DNA from: Nocardia ignorata NBRC 108230
GTDB taxonomy: Bacteria; Actinomycetota; Actinomycetes; Mycobacteriales; Mycobacteriaceae
Length of the DNA stretch: 64,000 bases
NCBI RefSeq assembly: GCF_001612905.1
Contig: NZ_BDBI01000045.1
Span: 1 to 64,000 of the forward strand
Direction: 5' to 3'
Shown: positions 53,531-61,624 of the stretch, in pieces
Position numbering within the stretch: the stretch's first letter is position 1
How the letters are laid out: each line of letters begins with the position of its first letter
Position numbers and translations under genes: made by a program
The notes under the pieces: model-generated
What the model was told of the DNA's origin: nothing
Databases searched by the model: none
Seen by the model: only the letters and a program-made list of their open reading frames with translations

Positions 53531-55228
53531 TCACACGGTGGCAGTCGCCCAGCTGTCGGGACCGAAGACCTCGTAGTGGATGTTCTCGGGTGCCACGTCC
53601 TTGGCGAGTAGCACCTCTCGCATGCCGAGCATGAACGGCAGAGGACCGCACAGGTAGGCTCGGGTGCCGGGTGCGATGGTGATCTCACCGAGGTCGGCGC
53701 GGCCCTGCCGGAGGCCGTCTTCGGGGTGGCGGGCGCCGAGGTTCTCGTACCAGCGGTGCATGACCGCGAACGGTAGGCGTTCTACCAGTTCGGTGAGTTC
53801 GGCACGGTGAGCGTGGTTGCTGGGTGAGCGGTCGGCGTGCAGCACCGAGATCGGACGCGAGTCATTGGTTTCGGCGAGGTGGCTGAGCATTCCCATCATC
53901 GGCGTGCAGCCGATGCCGGCCGAGATCAGCAGCAACGGCGCGTCATCGTCGTGAAGTACCAGGTCACCGAACGGCGTGGTGACGTTCAGCGTGTCGCCTT
54001 CGAAAACATTGTGGAACAGGAAGTTCGACACTTCGCCAGCGGGGATAGGCGACTCGTTCGCCAGAATCCGGGCGTCGACGCGCTTGACGGTAATGCGCCA
54101 GTCATCGTGCGAGGGTGCAGAGGACAGACTGTACTGACGGATCTGCCGCGCGCCATCCTCGAGATGGACACCGACCGACAGATATTGTCCTGGGGCGAAG
54201 GAAGGCAGGGGTGTGCCGTCTGCCGAGGCAAGCACGAAGGAGACCGTGTCGGCCGACTCGTGGCGGCGGTCGCGGACACGCACCTGGCGCCAGACATCGC
54301 CTACCGCGACACCTGCAGCCTGGTAGAGCCCGGTTTCCATCGAGATCAGTGTCTGCGCCATCAGCCAGTACACCTCGTCCCAGGCAGCAGCGACCTCGGG
54401 GGTGAGGGCGTCACCGAGCACCTCGACGATGGCTTCGAACAGGTGCGTGTGCACGATCGCGTACTGTGCGGGCTCGATTCCCAGCGACGCGTGCTTGTTG
54501 GCAATTCTGGACAGGATCAGATCGACACGGGCCTGATCGGGCTCCAATTGAAGAGCCGCAAAGGCGGCGACGGCTCCGGCGAGCGCTTTCTGCTGGCCGC
54601 CTTGTTTCTGGTTTCCGCGGTTGAACAGGTTGCGTTCGAGTTCGGGGTGGGCGGCGAACATCTTGCGGTAGAACAGCGTTGTGATGTCTTCGATGGCGGC
54701 GCCGACTACGGGCAGGGTCGCGCGGATGATCTCGGTCGCAGTGGGCGAGAGCATGTCATTTCCGATCGTTGAAGAAATGCGGGTGACTGCGCCGACCGGC
54801 TGGGGCAGGGCGAGCAGGATGGTTCCGGTGGGTGCCCGGGTGAGGTCCTCGATGGTGAGAGGGTCCAGTGACTCGAAGAAGGCTTCTTGTGCGTGGCGCA
54901 ACGCCGAGCGCAGCAGGCAACCCGACCGCAGCGGGCACGGATTGGCGCCGTCGCATTCGACCACTTCCGCGTCACCTTCGAGGCGGCGCGCGAGCCATCC
55001 CACCGAGGCGGTGTGCCCGAGTTCGGTGATAGTCAGGCCTCCTCCGCGTCCGCGGCGTGCATCGACGATGCCGAGCTCGGAGAGTCGGGTAATCACTTTC
55101 GTCGCGTGTGCGTAGGACACCGACAGTTCGTCGGCGATGCCCCGGCTTCCGGGGCGCTCACCGTCGGCGGCCACAGCGAGCCGCATGACGATCCGCAGTC
55201 CGAGGTCGGTGAACCGGGTGAGCTGCAT
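53531..55228 (-). CDS. NsrR-Hmp fusion: NO-sensing Rrf2 domain plus flavohemoglobin NO dioxygenase
   Basis: A 565-aa fusion. Residues 1-148 are an Rrf2/NsrR regulator: HTH (IADELSVSYAHATKVITRLS) and Fe-S ligands C92, C98, C104 in CDGANPCPLRSGC with D8 in RFTDLG, the same three-Cys-plus-Asp set as Streptomyces NsrR. Residues 159-565 are a complete flavohemoglobin: Tyr187 (B10), Gln212 (E7), heme His246 (IANKHASLG), FAD site RQYSLSSAP, NAD site GIGCTPMM and EVFGPD. The Hmp part converts NO to nitrate. M159 is where a stand-alone Hmp would begin, so an internal start is possible (weak GGAA site). The operator lies at 55246. Confidence 0.9.
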   Translation of the reverse strand: MQLTRFTDLGLRIVMRLAVAADGERPGSRGIADELSVSYAHATKVITRLSELGIVDARRGRGGGLTITELGHTASVGWLARRLEGDAEVVECDGANPCPLRSGCLLRSALRHAQEAFFESLDPLTIEDLTRAPTGTILLALPQPVGAVTRISSTIGNDMLSPTATEIIRATLPVVGAAIEDITTLFYRKMFAAHPELERNLFNRGNQKQGGQQKALAGAVAAFAALQLEPDQARVDLILSRIANKHASLGIEPAQYAIVHTHLFEAIVEVLGDALTPEVAAAWDEVYWLMAQTLISMETGLYQAAGVAVGDVWRQVRVRDRRHESADTVSFVLASADGTPLPSFAPGQYLSVGVHLEDGARQIRQYSLSSAPSHDDWRITVKRVDARILANESPIPAGEVSNFLFHNVFEGDTLNVTTPFGDLVLHDDDAPLLLISAGIGCTPMMGMLSHLAETNDSRPISVLHADRSPSNHAHRAELTELVERLPFAVMHRWYENLGARHPEDGLRQGRADLGEITIAPGTRAYLCGPLPFMLGMREVLLAKDVAPENIHYEVFGPDSWATATV

Positions 55229-55245
55229 GACCAGACCGTACTTTA

Positions 55246-55266
55246 ATTCGTATCTGGGATACTAAT
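55246..55266. promoter_or_regulatory. Probable NsrR operator upstream of the fusion gene
   Basis: ATTCGTATC (55246-55254), TGG, GATACTAAT (55258-55266): 8 of 9 arm positions pair. It lies 18 bp before the fusion ATG, in the promoter region, as expected for autoregulation by its own Rrf2 domain. Confidence 0.65.
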
Positions 55267-55435
55267 TTATGTGACAGGTGTTACGCGCGGCCCGATGTGC
55301 GCATAGGTCAGGCAATCTGGTGTGACTACCGCCGTCACGCTTGATCAGCGTGCAGCGATAATGGGCATCGGCCTCTGTGGTTGGAGCCCAAGTCGCGCGC
55401 TCGGCCGCCTCGGGTCCGCCGCCGTCACACGCCGC

Positions 55436-55948
55436 TCACCCCGTCTGCTGCCAGGTGTACTCGTATTCGGGGACAGTGAATCCCGCCTCGAATGTGACGG
55501 TGCCGGAACCGGTTCGGTGCCAACCTCTACTCTCGTAGAACTTGATGGCGGGGGTGTTCGCAGTAAGAACCTCCAGGTAGACCGGGCGCTCGGGGTAGGT
55601 AGCGGCCGACCAGGTCAGACCCGAGTCGATGAGGCCGGTACCGATACCGACGCCGTGCGCATCGGGGTGTGCGTGGAGGTTGTCGAGCAGGACCCTGCCG
55701 TCTTCGGTGGGACGGAAATAGGCGAAACCGACGACGGTTGAGTCTTTCTCGGCGACGAACACTCCCGCCGTGACCGGCTCGGACAGCAGCGTGCGCCAGC
55801 GGATGGCGTGATCCGCGTCGACCGGGCCGTCGAGGTACTCGTCGGGAAAGATGCCCGCGTAGGCGATACGCCAACTGGCGGTATGGAGAGCGGCGATGGC
55901 CGCGGCGTCGGCGGAGCCACCTGTGCGAATCAGCATGCGGTCGAGCAT
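55436..55948 (-). CDS. GNAT-family N-acetyltransferase
   Basis: A 170-aa acetyl-CoA-dependent transferase. Acetyl-CoA site HPDAHGVGIGTGLIDSGL (V/I-x-x-R/Q-G-x-G/A-like, here G-V-G-I-G-T-G), and the C-terminal NTPAIKFYESRGWHRTGSG. The substrate is unknown. ATG 55948 or 55936 both fit. The 169-bp gap to the fusion gene shows no further feature. Confidence 0.88.
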   Translation of the reverse strand: MLDRMLIRTGGSADAAAIAALHTASWRIAYAGIFPDEYLDGPVDADHAIRWRTLLSEPVTAGVFVAEKDSTVVGFAYFRPTEDGRVLLDNLHAHPDAHGVGIGTGLIDSGLTWSAATYPERPVYLEVLTANTPAIKFYESRGWHRTGSGTVTFEAGFTVPEYEYTWQQTG

Positions 55949-56156
55949 GGTCGAGGAACGCCGGGTTTGTCACACGGATAATTTCCGGGCAGCCGGATTC
56001 GACCCCGGCGAGTCGAGAGTTCTCGTCAATGTGCAGGTAGTGCATGGATTCCCACGTGGGGTTCGTTGTTCGAGGATCAAGTCGAGTAGCTGGTTTTCCT
56101 GCGTCAACGTGTGTGAAATCGCACGTAGCGGCGGCATATGGGCGAAATGGGGTCGG

Positions 56157-56990
56157 TCAATTGTCGCTGCCTCGAGCGGGTGCGGCGCGCTTGGGGTAGA
56201 CGCCGTGACCGACCTGTAAGTAGGACAGCCGATCGGCCAGCCAAGTGCTGAGTCGTCGGACGGCGTCGTAGAAGTGGGCGTCCTTGCCGATCACGACACG
56301 GCCCGTACCCTTTACGGTCGCGTCGACGATACGGTGCGCCACGTGTTCGGGCTGGGCCGAGAATGCCTTGGCGAGCTTCTCGGGCGCACCCATTTGCCGA
56401 GCGACCTTGCGCACCAGGTCGGTCCACACCGAACCCGGGAGCACCGTGGTCACGGTGACATTCGAGCGGCCCCGCAGATCCTGCGCCAGACCGTAGCTGA
56501 ACAGGGCGAGCGCGGCCTTGGACGCGCCGTACATCGCGGAGCCGGGCACCGGAACGATCGCTGACAGGCTCGAGGTGTTCAGGATGACCCCTCGTGGGCG
56601 TTGCAGCAGGTGCGGGAGGAAGGCTCGCGACATCCACACCGCGCCGAAGAAGTTCACCTGCATCAGCGTCTCGATCCGGGCGTCGCTCAGATCTGCGACG
56701 GGCTGGAGTTCCTGGGCGATTCCCGCGATATTGAACAGACCGTCGATCTGTCCGCGAGAGGCGATCACGCTGGCTGGAAACGCGGCCACGGCGGCACGGT
56801 CGCAGATATCGATCGGGTGGGAGGTGAAGCGCTCGCGGTCCGTGACCAGTGCGGCGGTAGCGGTCAGTGCCTGCTCATCACGATCAGCCCCGACCACGAA
56901 CGCTCCGCGGGCGATCAGCTCCAATGCGACGCATCGGCCGATGCCGTTCCCGGCTCCGGTGACGACGAAGACGCTTCGCTCGATGTGCAT
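56157..56990 (-). CDS. Short-chain dehydrogenase/reductase
   Basis: A 277-aa classical SDR: cofactor motif TGAGNGIG, structural FNIAGI, catalytic YGASK with SSL preceding it, and the family PGSVWTDL. It reduces or oxidises a carbonyl with NAD(P)(H). Immediately downstream of the OYE-type gene (23 bp apart, same strand), so the two may act in one pathway, perhaps a steroid- or enone-like substrate; that is inference. Confidence 0.92.
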   Translation of the reverse strand: MHIERSVFVVTGAGNGIGRCVALELIARGAFVVGADRDEQALTATAALVTDRERFTSHPIDICDRAAVAAFPASVIASRGQIDGLFNIAGIAQELQPVADLSDARIETLMQVNFFGAVWMSRAFLPHLLQRPRGVILNTSSLSAIVPVPGSAMYGASKAALALFSYGLAQDLRGRSNVTVTTVLPGSVWTDLVRKVARQMGAPEKLAKAFSAQPEHVAHRIVDATVKGTGRVVIGKDAHFYDAVRRLSTWLADRLSYLQVGHGVYPKRAAPARGSDN

Positions 56991-57013
56991 GTGTGGTTTC
57001 CTCTGTCGGGTGT

Positions 57014-58210
57014 TCAGTCGAGCGTGAGTTGGATCGGCTCACGCGAAAGGGTGGGGCGGTACATGCAGCGCGTGCCCGTGTAGATGGTGGGCATGCATTC
57101 GTTGCAGTGCACACACGCCGAGCGCGTCGAGTCATCGGCTTGGATGCGGCGCAACAGATTCGGTTCGCGCAGCAGGGCCCGGCCCATGGCGACGAATTCG
57201 AAACCCTCGGTCCTGGCCAGGCACATGGTGTCGAGATTTGTGATGCCGCCCAACAGGATCAGCGGCATCGACAGCGCTCGCCGGAAGTGGCGGGCCCGCT
57301 CCAGCAGGTACGCCTCCTGGTACGGGTACTCCTTCAGGAAGGAGCTCCCGACCAGGCGGAAGCCCAGGCGGGCCGGACCCGGCAGCACTTTCGCGAAGGA
57401 GCGGCGCGGGGGTGTGCCGTGGAAATACAGCATCGGGTTCAGCAGCGAACTACCGGCGGTCAATTCCAGGGCGTCGAGCGCGCCGTCGGCCTCTAGCCAG
57501 GCGGCCACCTGGAGCGATTGGGGAATGGCGAGGCCACCGTGCTGGCCGTCCTCCATATTGAGTTTGGCCGTGACCGCGAGTCGACCGCCCACAGCATCTT
57601 TTACCGCACAGGCGATTTCACGCGCCATCCGCGCCCGATTGAGCAGGGATCCACCGTAGCCGTCCTTGCGCCGGTTGAGCAGCGGGCTGAGGAACGAGCT
57701 GGCCAGGTAGTTGTGGCCGAAGTGGATTTCCACCGCGTCGAATCCGGCCTGCTCGGCCAGGCGGGCGGCATTGGCGTGAGCGGCCACGGTTTCGGCGATC
57801 TCGGCGATGGTGGGAGTCTTGGTGAATCTCATGCCGAGCGGGTTGAACATCCGGCTCGGCGCGAGCGCGGGCACTCGATTGGAGGCGGCGTTGGCCACCG
57901 GTCCGGCATGACCGATCTGCGCGCTGGCCGCGGCGCCCTCCGCGTGCACGGCATCGGTCAGCTTCCGCAGTCCCGCAACGGCTTCCGATCGCATCCAGAT
58001 CTGATGCCGATCGGTTCGACCGCCGGGCGCGACCGCGCAGTACGCGACAGTGGTCATGCCGACGCCGCCAGCGGCGACCTCCCGATGGAAGTCGATCAGT
58101 TCCTCGGTGACCAGGGCGTCCGGCGTGCGGCCTTCGAAGGTCGCGGCCTTGATCACCCTGTTGCGCAAGGTGATCGGACCCAGCTTGGCCGGTGCGAAGA
58201 TGTCGTTCAT
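57014..58210 (-). CDS. NADH:flavin oxidoreductase (OYE family)
   Basis: A 398-aa FMN enzyme of the old yellow enzyme/2,4-dienoyl-CoA reductase group, reducing activated C=C bonds. PAKLGPITLRNRVIKA, QIGHAGP, AEQAGFDAVEIHFGHNYLAS, and the GGITNLDTMCLARTEGFEFV phosphate-binding region. A C-terminal cluster CVHCNEC...RC suggests Fe-S or zinc. The ATG overlaps the TetR stop (ATGA). TetR, OYE and SDR thus form one operon. Confidence 0.9.
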   Translation of the reverse strand: MNDIFAPAKLGPITLRNRVIKAATFEGRTPDALVTEELIDFHREVAAGGVGMTTVAYCAVAPGGRTDRHQIWMRSEAVAGLRKLTDAVHAEGAAASAQIGHAGPVANAASNRVPALAPSRMFNPLGMRFTKTPTIAEIAETVAAHANAARLAEQAGFDAVEIHFGHNYLASSFLSPLLNRRKDGYGGSLLNRARMAREIACAVKDAVGGRLAVTAKLNMEDGQHGGLAIPQSLQVAAWLEADGALDALELTAGSSLLNPMLYFHGTPPRRSFAKVLPGPARLGFRLVGSSFLKEYPYQEAYLLERARHFRRALSMPLILLGGITNLDTMCLARTEGFEFVAMGRALLREPNLLRRIQADDSTRSACVHCNECMPTIYTGTRCMYRPTLSREPIQLTLD

Positions 58211-58785
58211 AGCTGTTCTCCCGTCGGCGCGGTCAGGCCGGCCACCACGAAATGTCTCAGTGTGTCCAGGTCCGGCTTCGCCATTCCGTGTTCGTCTATT
58301 TCGGGGCTGCCGAAACGCATGATGATCAGATCGAAGGCGAGCATCCACCGACGGCGACTCTCCTGGGCGCTCAGTTCGGGCAGCAGCGCGGCCCAGGTGT
58401 CCATCCGAAACCAGGGTCCCCGCCATGCGGTGCGATGGCGTCCGAGGACGAACCGTGCCAATAGCCGAAGATGCAAGCGGCCCAAAGGATCTCCCGCGAG
58501 CTGAACGAAGGGCGCGAGGATCGTATCGACCACGGTGGGCATCGCGTCCGGCCCCGGAGTCGCACGCGCCAGGCCATCGGCCCACAGCGGTCCCAGTCGA
58601 TCCTCGATCAGCGCACCGACCAGGGCTTCCTTCGATCCGAAGTGGTAGTGCACCGCGGCCGAGTTCGCGCCCGCCACGGTACAGATGCCACGCACTGAAA
58701 CCTCGTCGTACGGCTCGGTCAACAGCAACGACTCAGCAGCGGCCAGCAGTCGCTGCCGCGTCCCCGACTTCACCTCATCGACCAT
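58207..58785 (-). CDS. TetR-family repressor of the OYE/SDR operon
   Basis: A 192-aa TetR protein: HTH DEVSVRGICTVAGANSAAVH, then YHFGSKEALVGALI. The C-terminal domain is typical (LHLRLLARFVLGRH). ATG 58785 is used, as residues upstream are not family-like. It is the first gene of the operon with OYE and SDR and faces palindromes at 58795-58832, which it should bind. Confidence 0.9.
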   Translation of the reverse strand: MVDEVKSGTRQRLLAAAESLLLTEPYDEVSVRGICTVAGANSAAVHYHFGSKEALVGALIEDRLGPLWADGLARATPGPDAMPTVVDTILAPFVQLAGDPLGRLHLRLLARFVLGRHRTAWRGPWFRMDTWAALLPELSAQESRRRWMLAFDLIIMRFGSPEIDEHGMAKPDLDTLRHFVVAGLTAPTGEQL

Positions 58786-58794
58786 GCCCAGAAG

Positions 58795-58832
58795 TGAAAC
58801 ATGTTTCAATCGAATTTTCAATCATTGATTGA
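58795..58832. promoter_or_regulatory. Two palindromic operators upstream of tetR
   Basis: TGAAACATGTTTCA (58795-58808, perfect 14 bp) starting 10 bp before the ATG, and TCAATCATTGATTGA (58818-58832, 7-bp arms). Spacing of about 23 bp is consistent with two TetR dimers. Confidence 0.75.
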
Positions 58833-58908
58833 ATCAGTGGTTGGGGCCATCGGATCGGCACAGATCGATAGGCGTGGTGATTTCCCGACCGAGGGGCTGC
58901 CAGCCCGG

Positions 58909-59499
58909 CTACGGTGCGGCCGTTGCCTCGCTGACGAGGACGGCTGCGACGCGGCCCGCGTAGTCGATGACGGTGGCCGGTTCGTCGCCTGCCTCGACTC
59001 GGCGCACGCACGCGTCGACCAGCGCCTGTATCGACGCCGTCACCAGGGCGGGATTCGTCACCGCCGCTGCGGACAGTTCCGCGCGCAGGAGGTCGGCCAG
59101 TTCGGTGTGCAGCGCGATCACCCGCGCCCGCGCGCTCGCCGAGAGGTTCATCCGCGAGAGTGCGGTGCGCCAGGCGTGATCCCCGTCGACGGCCAGTTCG
59201 ATGTTGGCGCGCACGTATGCCACCACGCCTGCGGCTGGTGTCGGCGCGGCCTCGATCGTGTCGCGGACCGCGCTCGTCCAGCGCGGGAAGCCTCGGGTGG
59301 CCACCATCTCGATCAGGTCGTCGATCGAGTCGACGTAGCGGTAGATGCTGTTGCGGGCGATTCCCGCGCGGGCCGCCACGGCCCCGGCGGTCAGGGTGGT
59401 GCCGCTGTCCTGTGCCAAGAGGTACTCGGCGCTGTCGATCAGTGCCGCGAGTACTTGGGCGCGATGCGCGCGGACGCTGTCCGCATTGATCTTGGGCAT
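58909..59499 (-). CDS. TetR-family repressor
   Basis: A 196-aa regulator with HTH LTAGAVAARAGIARNSIYRY then VDSIDDLIEMVATRGFP. The ATG at 59499 fits the family. It is divergent from the DUF420-like gene and likely represses it via the inverted repeat at 59567. Confidence 0.9.
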   Translation of the reverse strand: MPKINADSVRAHRAQVLAALIDSAEYLLAQDSGTTLTAGAVAARAGIARNSIYRYVDSIDDLIEMVATRGFPRWTSAVRDTIEAAPTPAAGVVAYVRANIELAVDGDHAWRTALSRMNLSASARARVIALHTELADLLRAELSAAAVTNPALVTASIQALVDACVRRVEAGDEPATVIDYAGRVAAVLVSEATAAP

Positions 59500-59566
59500 G
59501 GGCCTCGGCTGCCTTCTTTTCCCGTGTCTGGTTCAAGTTTGGGTACGTGCTAGCGTGCGTCGAGCT

Positions 59567-59589
59567 CTTGGAGACACCCTGTCTCCAAG
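59567..59589. promoter_or_regulatory. Palindromic operator between tetR and the DUF420-like gene
   Basis: CTTGGAGACA (59567-59576), CCC, TGTCTCCAAG (59580-59589): perfect 10-bp arms. It lies 68 bp from the tetR ATG and 69 bp from the divergent gene ATG. Confidence 0.8.
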
Positions 59590-59657
59590 ATGACTTTGTG
59601 TGCGGCCGGAACCTGGTCAGATCTGCGCCGCGCACCCGGCGACATGGAGTTACTGCG

Positions 59658-60146
59658 ATGAACGACTTTAGTGGGATCGACGGCTTCCTCGGCACGAGGG
59701 CGTCGTTCGCGATGGACATGATGGTGACGTTGATGGTGCTGGTGGTCCTCGCCCTCGGGTGGAGTGTGTACCAGGTCAAGGTCGGCCGGCGGCTCCGGCT
59801 GCACCGCGGGGTCCAGCTCGGGTTGGGTGTCGCGCTGCTGGTTGCCGTCGTGCTGTTCGAGCTGGATGTGCGCTTCAATGGCTGGCAGGAGCGCTCCGCG
59901 GGAGTCGTGGGTGGCACGGCGTCTACCGCGGTGTCGACTTCGCTGGCGATCCACCTGGTGTTCGCGGTCACCTCGGTACTGCTGTGGCCGGTGGTGATCG
60001 TGCGGGCGGTGCGCAATTTCGGCAATCCGCCGCACCCCGGCGCGCACGCCGCGTGGCACCGGCGGTGGGCCAGGGTCGCGGCGATCGACATGACGCTGAC
60101 CGCAGTGTCCTGCTGGGTCTTCTACTGGCTCGCGTTCGTCGCCTGA
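59658..60146 (+). CDS. DUF420-like four-helix membrane protein
   Basis: A 162-aa integral membrane protein with helices around 20-40, 50-70, 95-115 and 140-160 and conserved-looking histidines (LRLHRG, AIHLVF, HAAWHRRW). The family is related to CtaM/YozB, proteins needed for cytochrome oxidase assembly, but this member could simply be a heme or quinone-linked membrane protein. Regulated by the divergent TetR. ATG 59658 is chosen. Confidence 0.7.
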   Translation: MNDFSGIDGFLGTRASFAMDMMVTLMVLVVLALGWSVYQVKVGRRLRLHRGVQLGLGVALLVAVVLFELDVRFNGWQERSAGVVGGTASTAVSTSLAIHLVFAVTSVLLWPVVIVRAVRNFGNPPHPGAHAAWHRRWARVAAIDMTLTAVSCWVFYWLAFVA

Positions 60147-60198
60147 CCGGCAACAGAGATCCGCACATGAGGAAGGCCACCTCGCCACCGCCGATGCC

Positions 60199-60330
60199 TT
60201 AGTACTGCAACTGCACTCGCGTAGTTCGGTGCTGATAGACCTGTCGGGTGGTGTTGGATCGGCTGTGGCCGAACTGGATTCGTTGATGGATAGTGGCGAG
60301 TCCCCGATAACGAGTCCGCCCGGCAGTAGA
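60199..60330 (-). pseudogene. Tyrosine recombinase C-terminal fragment
   Basis: The minus strand ends LATIHQRIQFGHSRSNTTRQ then VYQHR, which is the end of a phage-type integrase (LATIxxxLGHSSxxTTxxVYxH) with the catalytic Tyr in VYQHR. The upstream part is degraded. A relic inside the transposon cargo; the gap 60147-60449 holds only this. Confidence 0.5.
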
Positions 60331-60449
60331 GCCGGGTCTGGTCGCTGGTCTGGAATGTAAGCACAGGTGGACTCTGGCCGAATGCGCTGGTGAGAGGGTT
60401 CCGGATGGAATGCAGCGGCTGCTGCGCGCTGCGGACTGGGACGCCGAGG

Positions 60450-60722
60450 TCACTGCTGTCGGGCGCGGTCGATGTCCACTCGCGTACCCCGCATCGGTGT
60501 CTGCTCACGGTTGAGCAGCTCCGGTGCCAGTCCGCCGTGACAGGAGGCCGGTGTGCCATCGGCGTACACGACACGCCACCACGGCACGTCGTCGAGCAAG
60601 CTCATCGCTCGTCCTACCTGCCGTGCGGTCGCACCGATCCGGTTACCGACATCACCGTAGGTGGCGACCGACCCGGCGGGGATGGCACAAACCACTGCAC
60701 GGACTTCCTCGATGAGACTCAT
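60450..60722 (-). CDS. Alkyltransferase-like protein (ATL)
   Basis: A 90-aa homologue of the MGMT DNA-binding domain: VVCAIPAGSVATYGDVGNRI, RQVGRAMS, and VPWWRVV where the acceptor PCHR is replaced by PWW(R). ATL proteins bind O6-alkylguanine and hand it to nucleotide excision repair without being consumed. It is coupled (ATGA) to the upstream DUF488 gene. Confidence 0.85.
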   Translation of the reverse strand: MSLIEEVRAVVCAIPAGSVATYGDVGNRIGATARQVGRAMSLLDDVPWWRVVYADGTPASCHGGLAPELLNREQTPMRGTRVDIDRARQQ

Positions 60723-61257
60723 GCCGGCCCCGAGGGATGCGCCGGATAGGTCAACTGCCCGTGGCCGACCCGCGCGTTAATGTTCAGGACCGCCGGTTTC
60801 GCTGTCGAGCGCGAGATGATGTGCACGACCTGCACCCCGTGAACGATCAACGCATCGGTGATCAGCCGGCGATGACAGCGCCACGGCACCGCCTCACTGC
60901 ACATGATCGCAGGCCGGCAATGTTCGGTCAGTTCGAGCAATTCGTTCAACCCTTCGGCGAACCCATCTTCTGCCATGTAGTCGGCGTAGTCACGGAAGGC
61001 CTTGACCCGCCAGGCTCCGTTCACGCTCGAAACGTCCTTGGGGGTATACCGTCGACCGCCCAATTTCCGGATCCACCGGTACCTGATATCAGCAGGAAGG
61101 GCATCCACAATCGCCTGCTGGTTCCATTGCGGGTACTTCCTGGACGACGGAACGAACGCACATCTACGAGGCAGGTGATCTCGTTGCGCCGCAACATCTG
61201 CACCATTTCGCCGAACTCGCGCATTGAATGCCCTACCGTACAGATCCGGTTCGCCAT
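60719..61257 (-). pseudogene. DUF488 family gene, 1-nt frameshift
   Basis: N-terminal ICTVGHSMREFGEMVQMLRR and ITCLVDVRSF are in one frame; the continuation PSSRKYPQWNQQAIVDALPA, then YRWIRKLGGRRYTPKD and AIMCSEAVPWRCHRRLITDA is in another. The break near 61145 looks like loss of one C in a TTCC(C)G run. Corrected, the protein would be about 178 aa with the DUF488 motifs CSE...CHR. DUF488 proteins are of unknown function and frequently sit near DNA-repair genes; here it precedes an ATL. Confidence 0.75.
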
Positions 61258-61479
61258 CCAGCACCTCACCGATGAGCATCCATCGCGCGACGGCTCGCAC
61301 CCCGTTCATCACACGATCATGCCTCATAGTCCTACTGCAATGAGACGACACGACTCCGCCCGGCCACGACACCGCTCGCGCGTCATGTGTGGGTGGCGCC
61401 TGGTCGACGCATTCACCTCGGACGAAGCGGTGGAGCAGTGGACGACGTCCTAGTTGACGCGATGGCTAGACGCGCCACC

Positions 61480-61624
61480 GCTGACATTTCGAGCGTATTC
61501 CAACCGAGGCGCCACCGGGCATGCCCTCAGGTGGTCGCATCGTTACTGACATCCCATGACGAGGCCTACTGACATCAATAACGAACAGCGAGGTCGTCTC
61601 CTGACATTTAGATGACGAGTCTCA
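61480..61624 (-). repeat. Right transposon end with four transposase-site repeats
   Basis: On the minus strand: R1 at 61601-61624 (TGAGACTCGTCAT..AAATGTCAG), R2 61568-61586 (GTTCGTTATTGATGTCAGT), R3 61545-61563 (CTCGTCATGGGATGTCAGT), R4 61481-61495 (weaker). The left end has two good and one weak copy. The 220-bp gap 61258-61479 holds nothing. Confidence 0.85.

Larger units (their letters stand above)
37058..61624 (+). mobile_element. 24.6-kb Tn7/Tn5053-like transposon with cargo
   Basis: Both ends begin TGAGACTCGTCAT, then two variable bases, then AAATGTCAG (22 of 24 positions identical, inverted). GGTCGG occurs immediately outside the left end (37052-37057) and outside the right end (61625-61630). 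Additional transposase-site-like repeats lie inside each end. The transposition genes (37205-41928) are next to the left end and read inwards. About 20 kb of cargo follows. The 6-bp duplication is one longer than the 5 bp typical of Mu, Tn7 and Tn5053. The right end lies at the 3' end of a tetR gene. Confidence 0.88.
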
